A DNA stretch of 56,660 bases from an uncultured bacterium (GCA_905214345.1 CAJMLV010000018.1:1-56660), one strand, 5' to 3'. Positions 24,769 through 34,243 are shown, counted from the stretch's first letter. Notes: generated from the sequence alone by a model not told the origin. Translations and numbers: made by a program.

Positions 24769-25893
24769 TTACCGCCCGGTCTTGACCAGGGTCAGCAGGC
24801 GGTCAGTGATCATATCCAGGCTGCGGGGCTGGGCCAGGGTCAGTGCCTGGCGGCCCATCTCAGCAAGACGGCCGGGCGTTTCCAACAGGCCGGACACCGT
24901 CTCAATCAGCTTTTCGGCAGTCAGGTCCTTTTCTTCAATAACAATGGCCGCACCGGCTTTCTGCAGTTCCAGCGCGTTGTAATACTGGTGGTTTTCCGCC
25001 ACATTGGGGCTGGGGATCAGGATAGAGGCCCGGCCCATAGCTTCCAGTTCGGCCAGCGTCAGGGCACCGGAACGGGAAATCACCAGATCGGCGGCAGCCA
25101 ACAGTTCCGGCATGTTGTTGATATACTCGTTCACCACCAGGTTTTCGCCGGGGGTGAATCCCTCTTGCACGGCCAGGTCCTTGAACAGCTGCACACCCCG
25201 GCTTCCGGTGGCGTGCAGGTGCAGCACCTTCTGGTGGGTCTTTTGCTCCCATCCGCAGAGCGCGCCCACCACTTCGTTGATACGGCGGGCTCCCAGGCTG
25301 CCGCCGAAACTGAGGATCACGGTGCGGTCCCCTGCCCCGATCTTGGCACGGGCAGCGTTCCGGTCCTGGGTCAGGATCTCAGGACGGACAGGGTTGCCCA
25401 CCACCAGGGTCTTATCCGGTGCGCCCAGCTTTTCCACCGCTTCGGCACTGGCTGCAAACACCACGTCCACATCCTTGGCCAGCAGCTTGTTGGTCACACC
25501 GGGGAAGGCATTCTGTTCATGAATGGCGGTCTTGATACCCTTTTTGGCGGCGGCACGCACCACGGGGCCGCTGACATACCCGCCGCAACCGATCACCAGG
25601 TCCGGCTGCACCTCCCGCAGGATGGCTGCGGTGCGGGGGCCGGACAGTGCCAGGTGATAGACGGCCTGAAAGTTGCGGGCAATGTTCTTGGGCGTCAGCT
25701 TGCGCTGAAAGCCGTTGATCTCGATATGATGGAAAGGATACCCGACCGCGGTGACCAGACCGTATTCCATCCCCTCCCGACGGCCCGCAAAATGAATCTC
25801 GGCGGCGGGATCGGCCTTTTTCAGCGCACCGGCAATGGCCAGCGCGGGGTTAATGTGCCCGGCCGTACCGCCGGCTGCGATCAGAACGCGCAT
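24769..25893 (-). CDS. murG: UDP-GlcNAc:undecaprenyl-PP-MurNAc-pentapeptide GlcNAc transferase
   Basis: MurG makes lipid II at the inner face of the membrane. The 374-residue GT-B enzyme begins MRVLIAAGGTAGHINPALAI, holding the GGTxGHxxPA loop. Later it shows LVIGCGGYVSGP, FGGSLGARRIN and the donor-site region SRSGALTLAELEAMGRASILIP. The start follows aaagagaggg. It lies between ftsW and ftsQ as in many Firmicute division clusters. Confidence 0.95.
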   Translation of the reverse strand: MRVLIAAGGTAGHINPALAIAGALKKADPAAEIHFAGRREGMEYGLVTAVGYPFHHIEINGFQRKLTPKNIARNFQAVYHLALSGPRTAAILREVQPDLVIGCGGYVSGPVVRAAAKKGIKTAIHEQNAFPGVTNKLLAKDVDVVFAASAEAVEKLGAPDKTLVVGNPVRPEILTQDRNAARAKIGAGDRTVILSFGGSLGARRINEVVGALCGWEQKTHQKVLHLHATGSRGVQLFKDLAVQEGFTPGENLVVNEYINNMPELLAAADLVISRSGALTLAELEAMGRASILIPSPNVAENHQYYNALELQKAGAAIVIEEKDLTAEKLIETVSGLLETPGRLAEMGRQALTLAQPRSLDMITDRLLTLVKTGR

Positions 25894-25934
25894 GATACTC
25901 CCTCTCTTTCCCTTCTATGGCAAACGGCAGACAG

Positions 25935-27206
25935 TCAGTTGCCCACATTCTGGCGGCGGCGGTAGACCCTTCGGGTGGGGTCTTCCCCATGCAGACGTTT
26001 CATCAGCTCTTCCTGTCTTCGCTGGCGCTGGGCGATCATACGGCCGTTTCCGGCCCGTGACACGCTGAGCACCACGCCCATCTCACAGAGCAGCAACAGC
26101 AAACTGGTACCGCCCGAAGAGAAGAAGGGCAGGCTGATACCGGTATTAGGCAGGGTGGCGGTGACCACGCCGATGTGGCAGAATACCTGCCAGGCGATCT
26201 GCGCCATGATGCCGATGGTGAGCATGCTGCCGAAGTAATCCGGCGAACGCAGGGCAATCAGGATACCCTGCACGATCAGGAACGCAAACAGGGCAATGCA
26301 CAGCACCGCACCGATAAAGCCCAGTTCCTCGCACACCACCGAGAAGATAAAGTCGTTGGTGGCTTCTGGCAGCCACAGCTGTTTCTGGCGGCTGTTGCCG
26401 ATGCCCAGACCGGTCAGACCGCCGGAGGCGATAGAATACAGGCTCTGTATCGTTTGGTACCCCAAGTCCACATCGCTTTCGGCAAACAGGCCCCAGGCAC
26501 CCAGACGTTCGTTTGCAACGTCATTACCCTCGGCGGTCAGCATCAGGTAGATGCCGCCCATAGCCACACCGGCCATAACAGGCATCCAGCGCAGCGCGCA
26601 GCCACCGCACAGAAGCATGGTGCCCACGATCATGCAGATCAGCAGAATGGCGGAGTTATGGGGTTCCATACGCAGCAGCACCACAATGGGCAGAACCGGC
26701 GCCACGGGAATGATCATACCGTGCATCAGGGTGTGCCGTTTTTCGTAGTACTTATCGGTGTACAGGGCCACACCCAGGATCACCGCAAATTTGGCGATCT
26801 CAGAAGGCTGGAGGGTGGTACCCAGCAGGTACACCCAGCGATGCACACCGTTGAGCTCCTCACTGAACAAAGCCCACACCAGCAGCACCATCAGGATCAC
26901 ATACAGATGCCAGTACAGATGGCGCAGAGAGTGGTAGTCGATATTGGAGATAAAAAACATGAGCCCCACACCGATCACGGCCAGGACGGCCTGGGGCGCT
27001 ATGTAATGGTAGATGTCGTCAAAGCGATAGTAGGCCGTGACATAGCTGGAAGAAAACAGCATAATCAGGCCATAGCACAGCACCAGCAGCAGGGTGCCTA
27101 CGAACCCCCACGAGACAGGGCCACGGTCCTTCTTGCGGAAAGCGGCGTCACGGAAAAAACGGATCAGGTTGCCGAAGGCAAGGTCAAGAAACTGTGCGGC
27201 TGTCAC
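25935..27206 (-). CDS. ftsW: SEDS-family lipid II glycosyltransferase/flippase-type protein FtsW
   Basis: The GTG at 27206 is preferred because aaaggaggg lies 8 bp upstream; an in-frame TTG further upstream precedes that ribosome site and is less likely. The 423-residue product has about ten membrane helices and SEDS motifs such as TTLQPSEIAKFA, GGLTGLGIGNSRQK, EATNDFIFSVVCEELGF and the C-terminal FSSGGTS. It polymerises septal glycan with the class B PBP encoded upstream. It lies between mraY and murG; SpoVE, the sporulation paralogue, cannot be excluded from sequence alone. A basic tail ends the protein. Confidence 0.9.
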   Translation of the reverse strand: MTAAQFLDLAFGNLIRFFRDAAFRKKDRGPVSWGFVGTLLLVLCYGLIMLFSSSYVTAYYRFDDIYHYIAPQAVLAVIGVGLMFFISNIDYHSLRHLYWHLYVILMVLLVWALFSEELNGVHRWVYLLGTTLQPSEIAKFAVILGVALYTDKYYEKRHTLMHGMIIPVAPVLPIVVLLRMEPHNSAILLICMIVGTMLLCGGCALRWMPVMAGVAMGGIYLMLTAEGNDVANERLGAWGLFAESDVDLGYQTIQSLYSIASGGLTGLGIGNSRQKQLWLPEATNDFIFSVVCEELGFIGAVLCIALFAFLIVQGILIALRSPDYFGSMLTIGIMAQIAWQVFCHIGVVTATLPNTGISLPFFSSGGTSLLLLLCEMGVVLSVSRAGNGRMIAQRQRRQEELMKRLHGEDPTRRVYRRRQNVGN

Positions 27207-27248
27207 GGGCAGGTCCCTCCTTTCCTGCAGCGGGATCAATGCAGGATG

Positions 27249-28262
27249 TTACGCAAGATAGATAAACAAAAGTCCCAGCGCCACACCCATCACGGCAATC
27301 AAACTGAAGAAAGCGTCGATACGGGCTTCCTTCCAGCCGCGCATCTCAAAGGCATGATGAATCGGAGTCATGCGGAAAATGCGCTTGCCATGGGTGGCTT
27401 TGAAGTAAACACGCTGGATCACAACGGTCATGGCATCCCAGATGAAAACGATGCCGAAGAACAGTACCAGTTCGGGGCGGCCCATCACAAAGGCCAGGGC
27501 CGTGACCATACCGCCCAGGAACATACTGCCGGTATCCCCCATGAACACTTTGGCGGGATAGAAGTTCCATACCAGGAACCCGGCGCAGGCGGCGGCTGTG
27601 GCGGTGGACAGCACCGCCACATGGTAAAAGCCCAGCATACTGGCAGCCAGCAGATACCCCAGCATGGACACAAAGGTCACGCAGGAGCACAGACCGTCCA
27701 GACCGTCGGTAAGGTTGACGGCGTTGACCAGGAAGATGATGCCGAAAAAGGCAATGGGATAGTACAGGATTCCCAGGTCCACCGCCCCCACCGCAGGTAC
27801 CATGATGATGGTGGTCATCAGACCCAGGCGGTACAGCCCGAACATAAAGGTGCCGGTGACGATGAACTGCATGACAAGTTTCTGCCAGGCAAGCAGGCCC
27901 AGGTTGCGGTGGCGCACCACCTTGACGAAGTCATCCAGAAACCCGATCAGGCCCGAACCGAAAGCCAGGAACAGCCCCAGCAGCCCGGCCTGCACCTGCT
28001 GGGGCGACACAAGTTCCGGCGCACGTGCGGAAAGCCCCGCATACACCAGACCGGCGGCCAGCAGAATCCCCAGAATAAAGCAAAGGCCGCCCATGGTGGG
28101 TGTCCCCTGCTTTTTATTGTGCCAGGTGGGGCCGTCCTCCCGGATGGTTTGGCCGAAATGCAGGCGGCGCAAGGCCGGGATCAGGAAAAAGCCTGAAACA
28201 ACGGTAATGCAGAAAGCAGCGATGGCCGCCGCGATCAGCATCCAGGACACGATCATCCCCAT
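27249..28262 (-). CDS. mraY: Phospho-MurNAc-pentapeptide translocase
   Basis: MraY makes lipid I on undecaprenyl phosphate. The 337-residue, ten-helix protein shows the family motifs GTPTMGGLCFI, GFLDDFVKV, the catalytic NAVNLTDGLDGL and, near the C-terminus, TPIHHAFEMRGW. The start lies 8 bp after ggggga; a second in-frame ATG two codons later is possible. It is co-oriented between murF and ftsW. A murD gene, often found here, is absent. Confidence 0.95.
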   Translation of the reverse strand: MGMIVSWMLIAAAIAAFCITVVSGFFLIPALRRLHFGQTIREDGPTWHNKKQGTPTMGGLCFILGILLAAGLVYAGLSARAPELVSPQQVQAGLLGLFLAFGSGLIGFLDDFVKVVRHRNLGLLAWQKLVMQFIVTGTFMFGLYRLGLMTTIIMVPAVGAVDLGILYYPIAFFGIIFLVNAVNLTDGLDGLCSCVTFVSMLGYLLAASMLGFYHVAVLSTATAAACAGFLVWNFYPAKVFMGDTGSMFLGGMVTALAFVMGRPELVLFFGIVFIWDAMTVVIQRVYFKATHGKRIFRMTPIHHAFEMRGWKEARIDAFFSLIAVMGVALGLLFIYLA

Positions 28263-28294
28263 GTGGTAATTCCCCCAAAAATCAGGTTATAGTC

Positions 28295-29665
28295 TTATGC
28301 GTGGTCGGGAAGAACCGCGTACAGGCTGTGCAGCATTTCTTCAAACTGCATGGCGTGACTGGCTTTGGCCAGTACCACGTCGCCGGGGCGCAGGTTCAAC
28401 CTTAGATATTCTACTACTTCCTGTGTATTTTGGCAATGCAATGTTGTTACTTTTTGGCCCGCGGCCTCGGCCATGGCGGCGCTGTTGGGGCCCACAGCCA
28501 ACAGAATATCAGCGGTTTCTGCGGCCCATTCTCCGGTCTGGCGGTGTGCCTGTTCCGAAGCAGCCCCCAGTTCCAGCATATCCCCCAGCACCGCAATGCG
28601 GCGGCCGTCGGGACCCGGAACCTGGCGGTTCAGAATATCCAGCGCAGCGCGCATGCTGTCCGGGCTGGCGTTATAGCAATCCTCGATGAAGGTGACGCCG
28701 CCGTGATGCACGATGTTCTGGCGCATGCCGGTGGTGCGGTAGTTGGAGAGCGCCGCAGCAGCCTTGGCGGGGTCCAGCCCCAGGCGGGTGGCGGCGGCGT
28801 ATGCGGCCAGCGCATCGCTGACGGTGTGCAGGCCCTGGGTGGGAATATGCACCGCAAAATTTCCGTGCGCGGCATCCCGCAGGGTGAAAGCGGTGCCGGT
28901 CTCGTCGTCCCGGATGTCGGCAGCGCAGACATCCGCACCGCTCTCCTTCAGGCTGAACCAGACGGGCTGCAGGCGGGCAGGCAGCTGGGCCCCCCGCAGC
29001 AGTTCGTCGTCACCGTTGAGCACCAAAGGCGCACCGTCCGGCAGGCCCTGGCAGATCTCCAGCTTTGCTTTCAGTATATTCTCACGGCTGCCCAGATTTT
29101 CCAGGTGGGACACGCCGATCATGGTGATGATGCCGGCATTGGGCCGGGCGGTGCGGGTCAGACGGGCGATCTCTCCCAGAGCGCTCATGCCCATCTCCAC
29201 CACCGCATACTCGGTGGCGTCCTCCAGGCGGAAGAGCGTGTTGGGCAGGCCGATCTCGTTGTTCTGGTTACCCTCGGTCTTGAGGGTGTTGCCAAAAGCC
29301 GACAGCACCGCATAGCAGAATTCCTTGGTGGTGGTCTTGCCCACCGAACCGGTGACGCCCACCATCAGCGGGTTGAACAGGGTACGGTAGTTGGACGCCA
29401 TGCGCAGCATGGCCATGTGGCTGGACGAGGTGACGACCAGATGATCTTCGGGCACACCGTCCACCGGGTGGTTGGCAATGATGTATTCCGCCCCGGCCTT
29501 GTAGGCACCTTCGGCAAAATCGTGGCCGTCCACCCGGGCACCGGGGAAGCAGACAAAGACGCAGCCGGGCTGCACCTTGCGGCTGTCGGTGACGACAGCG
29601 GTGATGTCCACCGGGCGGGCCAGAGTCAGGCCAGCCAGAAGTTCATTGGCATGGATGGGTTTCAT
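28295..29665 (-). CDS. murF: UDP-MurNAc-tripeptide:D-Ala-D-Ala ligase
   Basis: MurF adds the final D-Ala-D-Ala to the wall precursor. The 456-residue protein has the three Mur-ligase domains: an N-terminal UDP-binding part (TDSRKVQPGCVFV), the ATP-binding loop GVTGSVGKTTTKE near residue 107 with EMGMS downstream, and the C-terminal part with FIEDCYNASPDSM and VLGDMLELG. It starts 23 bp after the PBP gene. The other Mur ligase genes (murC, murD, murE) are not in the window. Confidence 0.94.
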   Translation of the reverse strand: MKPIHANELLAGLTLARPVDITAVVTDSRKVQPGCVFVCFPGARVDGHDFAEGAYKAGAEYIIANHPVDGVPEDHLVVTSSSHMAMLRMASNYRTLFNPLMVGVTGSVGKTTTKEFCYAVLSAFGNTLKTEGNQNNEIGLPNTLFRLEDATEYAVVEMGMSALGEIARLTRTARPNAGIITMIGVSHLENLGSRENILKAKLEICQGLPDGAPLVLNGDDELLRGAQLPARLQPVWFSLKESGADVCAADIRDDETGTAFTLRDAAHGNFAVHIPTQGLHTVSDALAAYAAATRLGLDPAKAAAALSNYRTTGMRQNIVHHGGVTFIEDCYNASPDSMRAALDILNRQVPGPDGRRIAVLGDMLELGAASEQAHRQTGEWAAETADILLAVGPNSAAMAEAAGQKVTTLHCQNTQEVVEYLRLNLRPGDVVLAKASHAMQFEEMLHSLYAVLPDHA

Positions 29666-29688
29666 TCGGTTCCCTCCTCAAAATCCGT

Positions 29689-32106
29689 TTATTCTGTGGT
29701 ATCCGTTGTATCGGTCGTATCCGTTGTGTCGGTGGATGCGGTGCTTTCGGTCTGGATGGTCACCACGGTACCGTATTCCACACTGGAAGCAGCGGCCACA
29801 TCCTGCGAGACCACCTTGCCGTTCTCATCCCCCACCAGCTTGACGTTGAGGTTAGCGGATTTGAGCATCTGCTCCGCAAAGGAGCCAGTCTTGCCGGTGA
29901 CATCCGGCACGGTGGTCAGACTGCCGGTGGTGGAGTCGGTGTAGAAGTAGACGGTGGAGCCCGCCGGGACCGAGGCACCGGTCGCGGGGTACTGGTAAAC
30001 AATGTCACTGCCGGAACCGATGATCTGATGAGACAGCCCCAGCTTGTTCAGTTTGGCCTGTGCAGAGGACCAGCGTGTGCCAATGGCGTTAGGCACCGTT
30101 ACGCTTTCAGGCTCCACATAGTCGGCATCGCGTTCAATACCAAGATACGGCGCGATCTCGCTGATGATGTTGCCTACCATGGGCGCCACAATCTCGGAAG
30201 CAAAGTCCTCGACCCAGCGGGGGTCGTCCAGCACTGCAAAAACCAGAATTTCGGGATCGTCGGCAGGCAGAACGGCAGCAAAGCTGATCTGCTTGTGGTA
30301 GTCGCCGTCACCGCGCTCGCTGCGGTCCAGCTGTTCGGCCGTACCGGATTTGCCGCCGATAGAGTACCCGGCCACATATACGTTGCGGCAGGAGTAGCCG
30401 TCCTGACCGCCGCCTACGTTGTTCTCCATCATCTGGCACAGCTGCTCGCTGACTTCCTCGGAGATGACCTGGCGGCGGATGTTGGGCTCGGTCTGGCTGA
30501 CCACGTTGCCCGCATCATCTGTCATGCTGTCCACCACATAAGGGGTGACCAGATACCCGCCGTTGACCACTGCGGAAACGGCAGTGGCCATCTGAATGGC
30601 GGTGAGTTTCTGGGTCTGGCCGAAAGCGGTGGAGTACAGGTCGGTCTTGGTCTGCTCCATATCGGACTGATTCTTGGAGATGCCCTTGGATTCATAGGGC
30701 AGGTCGATACCTGTGGTTTCGGCCAGTCCGAAGGCCTGATAATAGTTATAGAAAAATTCCGGGCTCATGAGCTCGGCCACCTGGATGAAGTAGAGGTTGC
30801 AGCTCTTTTCCAGCGCGCCGGCCATATCCAGAGGTCCGTGGATGTTGTCGTTGGCACAGCCGTAGATGTGTTCCCACTGGGTGCCTTCGTTGACGGTCAG
30901 GCTGCCGTTGCAGTAAAACACCTGGTCAGCATCCATCAGGCCGGAATCCAGCGCCGAAGCGGCGGTGATCAGCTTGAATACGGAACCGGGGTAATACAGC
31001 TCGGTCACAGATTTATTCTTCCACTGGGCTTCCCGGATATAACCCTGCAATGTGGAGTACTCATCCGAAGAAAGAATACCGTCCTCCACAATGGAGGCTA
31101 CATTGTCCTCTCCCAGACGGGACTGCAGCAGGTCGATCTCTTCCGCCGTGAGGGTCTCGTCTTCCAGCACGGCGGAAAGCGCGGCGTTCTGGATGGTGTA
31201 AGGGTCGTTGGGGTCAAACTGGTCCATGGTGGCCATGGACAGGATAGCGCCGGAATTCACGTCCATCACAATGACGGTGCCGCGGTTCATCACGCTGTAT
31301 TCGGTCAGTGCCTGGCCCAGATATTTTTCCACCACTGACTGGACATTATCGTCGATGGTCAGGTGCAGATCATAGCCGTTGATGGGGTCGTATACTTCCC
31401 CTTCATCGTCGGAGGTATAGCCCCAGGCGTTCTGGCTGGTGATGCGGCGCCCGGGCGTGCCGGACAGTTCTTCCTGGTAATATTTTTCCAGGCCGTAGAT
31501 GCCCTCGCCGTCGGCGTTGGTGAAGCCCAGCACCGAGGACAGGAACGATCCGTACGGGTAGCTGCGGGTGGAGGTTTCCTCAGTATACAGTTTGAGGACG
31601 GTGGACCAGTCTTCTTCCGGGTCGCCGTCATTGAGAGGCCGCTTGGTGTTGGCATACTCCATGATGGCATCCTTGGTGGGCAGGTCCACCCCTTTGGCCA
31701 GAACCTTATACTGGCTTTCCCGGTCGCTGAGTTTTTCCAGGATGCTCTCCGCCGTCACAGTACCGCCCAGAAGGTCGGAAATATCCTGTGCAGCCTGGGC
31801 AATGTATTTTTCGTTGCAGCGGGACGGGTCCGCCACGATATTCCACACGGTGGTGCTTTTGGCAAGGACCTTGCCGGTGGAGGTGTAGATAGTGCCCCGG
31901 GACGCGGGGATTTCTTCGTCCGAAAGCTGCTGTTCCGCGGCACCCACCCGGTATTTTTCCGGGTCGCGCAGCTGCAGGGCATACAGCTGATAGACCAAAA
32001 GCCCCATGCCGAAGATAATGAACACCGCTACCAGCAGCAGCGTGCGCACCCGCAGCGCGTTGTTGATGGGGTGCTGGTCGTTTTGCCTGTCTCGATTGTT
32101 CTGCAT
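29689..32106 (-). CDS. Class B penicillin-binding protein with PASTA domains (SpoVD/PBP2B type)
   Basis: The ATG at 32106 follows agaaggga. The 805-residue protein has one N-terminal membrane helix (LLLVAVFIIFGMGLLVYQLY), a dimerisation domain starting with PASRGTIYTSTGKVLA, and a transpeptidase domain. Active-site residues are visible: Ser375-x-x-Lys378 (PGSVFK), the SCN triad and Lys586-Ser-Gly (GGKSGTAE). Two PASTA domains follow, beginning about SVTVPNAIG and TTVPDVTGK. The protein ends in a Thr/Asp repeat (TDTTDTTDTTDTTE), encoded by short tandem repeats at 29689-29735. It cross-links septal peptidoglycan with FtsW; a sporulation role (SpoVD) is the alternative. Confidence 0.92.
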   Translation of the reverse strand: MQNNRDRQNDQHPINNALRVRTLLLVAVFIIFGMGLLVYQLYALQLRDPEKYRVGAAEQQLSDEEIPASRGTIYTSTGKVLAKSTTVWNIVADPSRCNEKYIAQAAQDISDLLGGTVTAESILEKLSDRESQYKVLAKGVDLPTKDAIMEYANTKRPLNDGDPEEDWSTVLKLYTEETSTRSYPYGSFLSSVLGFTNADGEGIYGLEKYYQEELSGTPGRRITSQNAWGYTSDDEGEVYDPINGYDLHLTIDDNVQSVVEKYLGQALTEYSVMNRGTVIVMDVNSGAILSMATMDQFDPNDPYTIQNAALSAVLEDETLTAEEIDLLQSRLGEDNVASIVEDGILSSDEYSTLQGYIREAQWKNKSVTELYYPGSVFKLITAASALDSGLMDADQVFYCNGSLTVNEGTQWEHIYGCANDNIHGPLDMAGALEKSCNLYFIQVAELMSPEFFYNYYQAFGLAETTGIDLPYESKGISKNQSDMEQTKTDLYSTAFGQTQKLTAIQMATAVSAVVNGGYLVTPYVVDSMTDDAGNVVSQTEPNIRRQVISEEVSEQLCQMMENNVGGGQDGYSCRNVYVAGYSIGGKSGTAEQLDRSERGDGDYHKQISFAAVLPADDPEILVFAVLDDPRWVEDFASEIVAPMVGNIISEIAPYLGIERDADYVEPESVTVPNAIGTRWSSAQAKLNKLGLSHQIIGSGSDIVYQYPATGASVPAGSTVYFYTDSTTGSLTTVPDVTGKTGSFAEQMLKSANLNVKLVGDENGKVVSQDVAAASSVEYGTVVTIQTESTASTDTTDTTDTTDTTE

Positions 32107-32143
32107 GCTTGTCCCTTCTGTTCCGATTGGGGTTATAAAAGGC

Positions 32144-32177
32144 AAAAAGCGTGTCCCGACGCGGGATGCACGCTTTT
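32144..32177 (-). terminator. Hairpin between ftsL and the PBP gene
   Basis: AAAAGCGTG and CACGCTTTT with an inner CCCG/CGGG pair. On the minus strand the stem is followed by a short T run, so it could attenuate transcription into the PBP gene. Confidence 0.65.
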
Positions 32178-32184
32178 GGGCTTG

Positions 32185-32655
32185 TTACGGTTCAAAGCTG
32201 CCGATCAGGCTGAGGACCGCGGTGTACAACTCATCCAGAATTTCGTCGGTTTCGGTACCGACCTTTTCGATCACGCTTTCATCTTCCAGCCGCACATAGG
32301 TGACCTGGCTAGGATCGGTTTTGACAAGACCCAGTCTGGTCTGGGCCACTTCCCCGATGTTGGCGGAGTTGGAGATTTCGTCCATCCTGCCGGACAGGTA
32401 CTCGTAGGTGGTCTGTGCGGTGGCAAGATCGCTGCGGGTGGCGTCGATCTCGCCGGAAAGTTCGGTCAGCTTTGCCTGGCTGGCCACGATGGCGGTGATC
32501 AATGCCAGAAGCACCGCCACAATCAGCACCGAGGCTGCCTGATGCATGGCCTCTTTAGCCTTGGAAAAGCGGAAACGTCCGCCGCGCACCACACGCACAC
32601 GCGGAGCGCGGCGGACATACTGTGTGTTGTTGATCTGATATGCTGCCGAGGTCAT
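32185..32655 (-). CDS. ftsL: Cell division protein FtsL-like
   Basis: The ATG at 32655 is placed suitably after gaggggg; the GTG at 32664 abuts that site. The 156-residue protein has a basic cytosolic N-terminus, a single membrane helix near residues 40-62 (ASVLIVAVLLALITAIVA), and a leucine-zipper-like coiled coil up to about residue 100. It ends in an acidic tail. Sequence similarity in FtsL is weak, so the call rests on topology, size and position between rsmH and the septal PBP. Confidence 0.78.
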   Translation of the reverse strand: MTSAAYQINNTQYVRRAPRVRVVRGGRFRFSKAKEAMHQAASVLIVAVLLALITAIVASQAKLTELSGEIDATRSDLATAQTTYEYLSGRMDEISNSANIGEVAQTRLGLVKTDPSQVTYVRLEDESVIEKVGTETDEILDELYTAVLSLIGSFEP

Positions 32656-32697
32656 CTTCGGCACCCCCTCTATGTATCTGAAAAGCCGTTTCCTTCG

Positions 32698-33621
32698 TCA
32701 GTTCTTCTCCAGCACCCGCAGCTTGGCCGAACGGCTGCGGCGGTTTTCTTCCAGTTCGGCGGAATCCGCCTCAATGGGATGGCGGGTGATCAGGGTGGCT
32801 TTGGCCACGCCCCCGCAGGTGCATACCGGCTGTTCCGGCGGGCAGGTGCATTTCTGCGCCCAGCGGCGGAACTTGTTTTTTACCAACCGGTCTTCCAGGC
32901 TGTGGAAGGTGATCACGCACAGCCGTCCCCCCGGCGCCAGACGGCTGAAGATGGCTTCCAGTCCTTCATTCAGAGCATCCAGCTCTCCGTTGACGGCGAT
33001 GCGCACCGCCTGGAAGGTACGTCGGGCCGGGTTCTTGCTTTTGCGGCGCTCCTTGGGCGGCACGGCCGCCGCCACCAGTTCGGCCAGCTGCAGGGTGGTG
33101 GCGATGGGCGCCTGTTCCCGCTGCTGAACGATCTTGCCGGCAATCTGCCAGGCATAAGGTTCCTCGCCGTATTCCCGCAGGATGCGGGCCAGTTCCTCCC
33201 GTGGGAGGGTGTTGACGAGGTCGGCGGCCGTGGGGCCCTGCTGGCTCATGCGCATGTCCAGCGGAGCATCCGCATGATAGGAGAAGCCTCGGGCGGCTTC
33301 GTCCAGCTGATGGCTGGACACACCCAGGTCCAGCAGCGCACCGTTGATCTGCGGAATCCCCAGCTCGTCCAGAACCTCTGCCGTCTGCCGGAAATTGGCC
33401 CTGACCACCTGGGCGGGAAGACCCTTAAGCCTTTCGGTGGCTGTTGCCACCGCATCCGGGTCCTGATCCAGAGCGATCAGCCGCCCGGTGGTCAGGTGTT
33501 TGGCAATCTCACGGGAATGCCCCGCCCCGCCGGCGGTACCGTCCAGATAGATGCCGGTGGGGTCGATGGCCAGCCCGTCAAGACAGGGCTGCAGAAGTAC
33601 GGGTATGTGGGAAAATTCCAT
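32698..33621 (-). CDS. rsmH: 16S rRNA (cytosine-1402-N4)-methyltransferase
   Basis: The 307-residue enzyme begins MEFSHIPVLLQPCLDGL, with the SAM-binding motif YLDGTAGGAGHS near residue 27, LDLGVSSHQLDEAARGFSY, and the late FHSLEDRLVKN motif. It modifies the ribosomal P-site. Start at 33621 follows aaaggatag; sequence further upstream in the same frame belongs to the mraZ region. It stands second in the cluster behind mraZ, the usual order. Confidence 0.94.
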   Translation of the reverse strand: MEFSHIPVLLQPCLDGLAIDPTGIYLDGTAGGAGHSREIAKHLTTGRLIALDQDPDAVATATERLKGLPAQVVRANFRQTAEVLDELGIPQINGALLDLGVSSHQLDEAARGFSYHADAPLDMRMSQQGPTAADLVNTLPREELARILREYGEEPYAWQIAGKIVQQREQAPIATTLQLAELVAAAVPPKERRKSKNPARRTFQAVRIAVNGELDALNEGLEAIFSRLAPGGRLCVITFHSLEDRLVKNKFRRWAQKCTCPPEQPVCTCGGVAKATLITRHPIEADSAELEENRRSRSAKLRVLEKN

Positions 33622-33655
33622 TTTGCTATCCTTTTGCGCGGTGCGCATGATTTTT

Positions 33656-34072
33656 TTAGAAGTCCAGGTCCTCCATGGCGGCGGTGAAGTCGTCATCCAG
33701 GGCGGCCTGATTGGCGTTCCAGGTATCGGTATCCCAGATTTCCGCAAAAGTGCGGTTGCCGGTGATGGTCACATCATGGGTCAGGTTGGCGTACTGCCGC
33801 AGCTCGGCAGGCAGCTGGATGCGCCCTTGTTTGTCCGGGGTGACCTCGGTGGCGGAAGAATACAGCATACGGCTGACCTGCCGGCCCTTGACCAGGCCTT
33901 TCTCGGCAATGCGCTCGGCCACCTTCTCAAACTCTTCCACCGGGAAGGCCGCCAGGCAATGATCCAGCCAGCGGGCCACGATGAAGGTCTCGCCCATACC
34001 GTCACGGAACTTGGCGGGGAAGTTCAACCGGCCCTTGGCGTCGATGGCATAATCAAACCGACCAACGAACAT
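33656..34072 (-). CDS. mraZ: MraZ transcriptional regulator of the division cluster
   Basis: A 138-residue protein with two AbrB-like MraZ repeats: GRFDYAIDAKGRLNFPAKFR at the start and VTPDKQGRIQLPAELR in the second half, each with the conserved DxxGR element. The start at 34072 follows gggagggg. MraZ binds repeated TGGG-type boxes near its own promoter; such boxes are present just upstream. It probably autoregulates the cluster. Confidence 0.94.
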   Translation of the reverse strand: MFVGRFDYAIDAKGRLNFPAKFRDGMGETFIVARWLDHCLAAFPVEEFEKVAERIAEKGLVKGRQVSRMLYSSATEVTPDKQGRIQLPAELRQYANLTHDVTITGNRTFAEIWDTDTWNANQAALDDDFTAAMEDLDF

Positions 34073-34166
34073 GTTGAAAACCCCTCCCTTCCGCCAATTT
34101 TTTCCGTTTTTTTCACGTTCAGCCGTCAGAGCGTGGTGGAAAACCCGGTTGAAAACGTGGAAAACT

Positions 34167-34243
34167 ACCCACTTCAAACCACTTTTAGGTTTTTTTCCCC
34201 ACAACTGTACCATCATAGTACCAAATTACAGGGCAAAAAGCAA
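34167..34243 (-). promoter_or_regulatory. mraZ promoter with MraZ-box array
   Basis: Minus-strand TTGCTT (34238-34243) and TACTAT (34215-34220) have a 17-bp spacer. Downstream of the start point lie GTGGGG (34197-34202), GTGGTT (34177-34182) and GTGGGT (34167-34172). They are in 10-bp register, with one position (34187) not matching. This matches the repeated-box style of MraZ operators. Confidence 0.75.

Noticed and set aside
26175..28196. 673-codon plus-strand open frame opposite ftsW and mraY
   Set aside because: Gln/His-rich low-complexity antisense of membrane-protein codons; no start signal.
29689..29735. Short tandem repeat as a CRISPR-like or intergenic repeat
   Set aside because: It is in frame inside the PBP gene and encodes the Thr/Asp tail, so it is a coding microsatellite.
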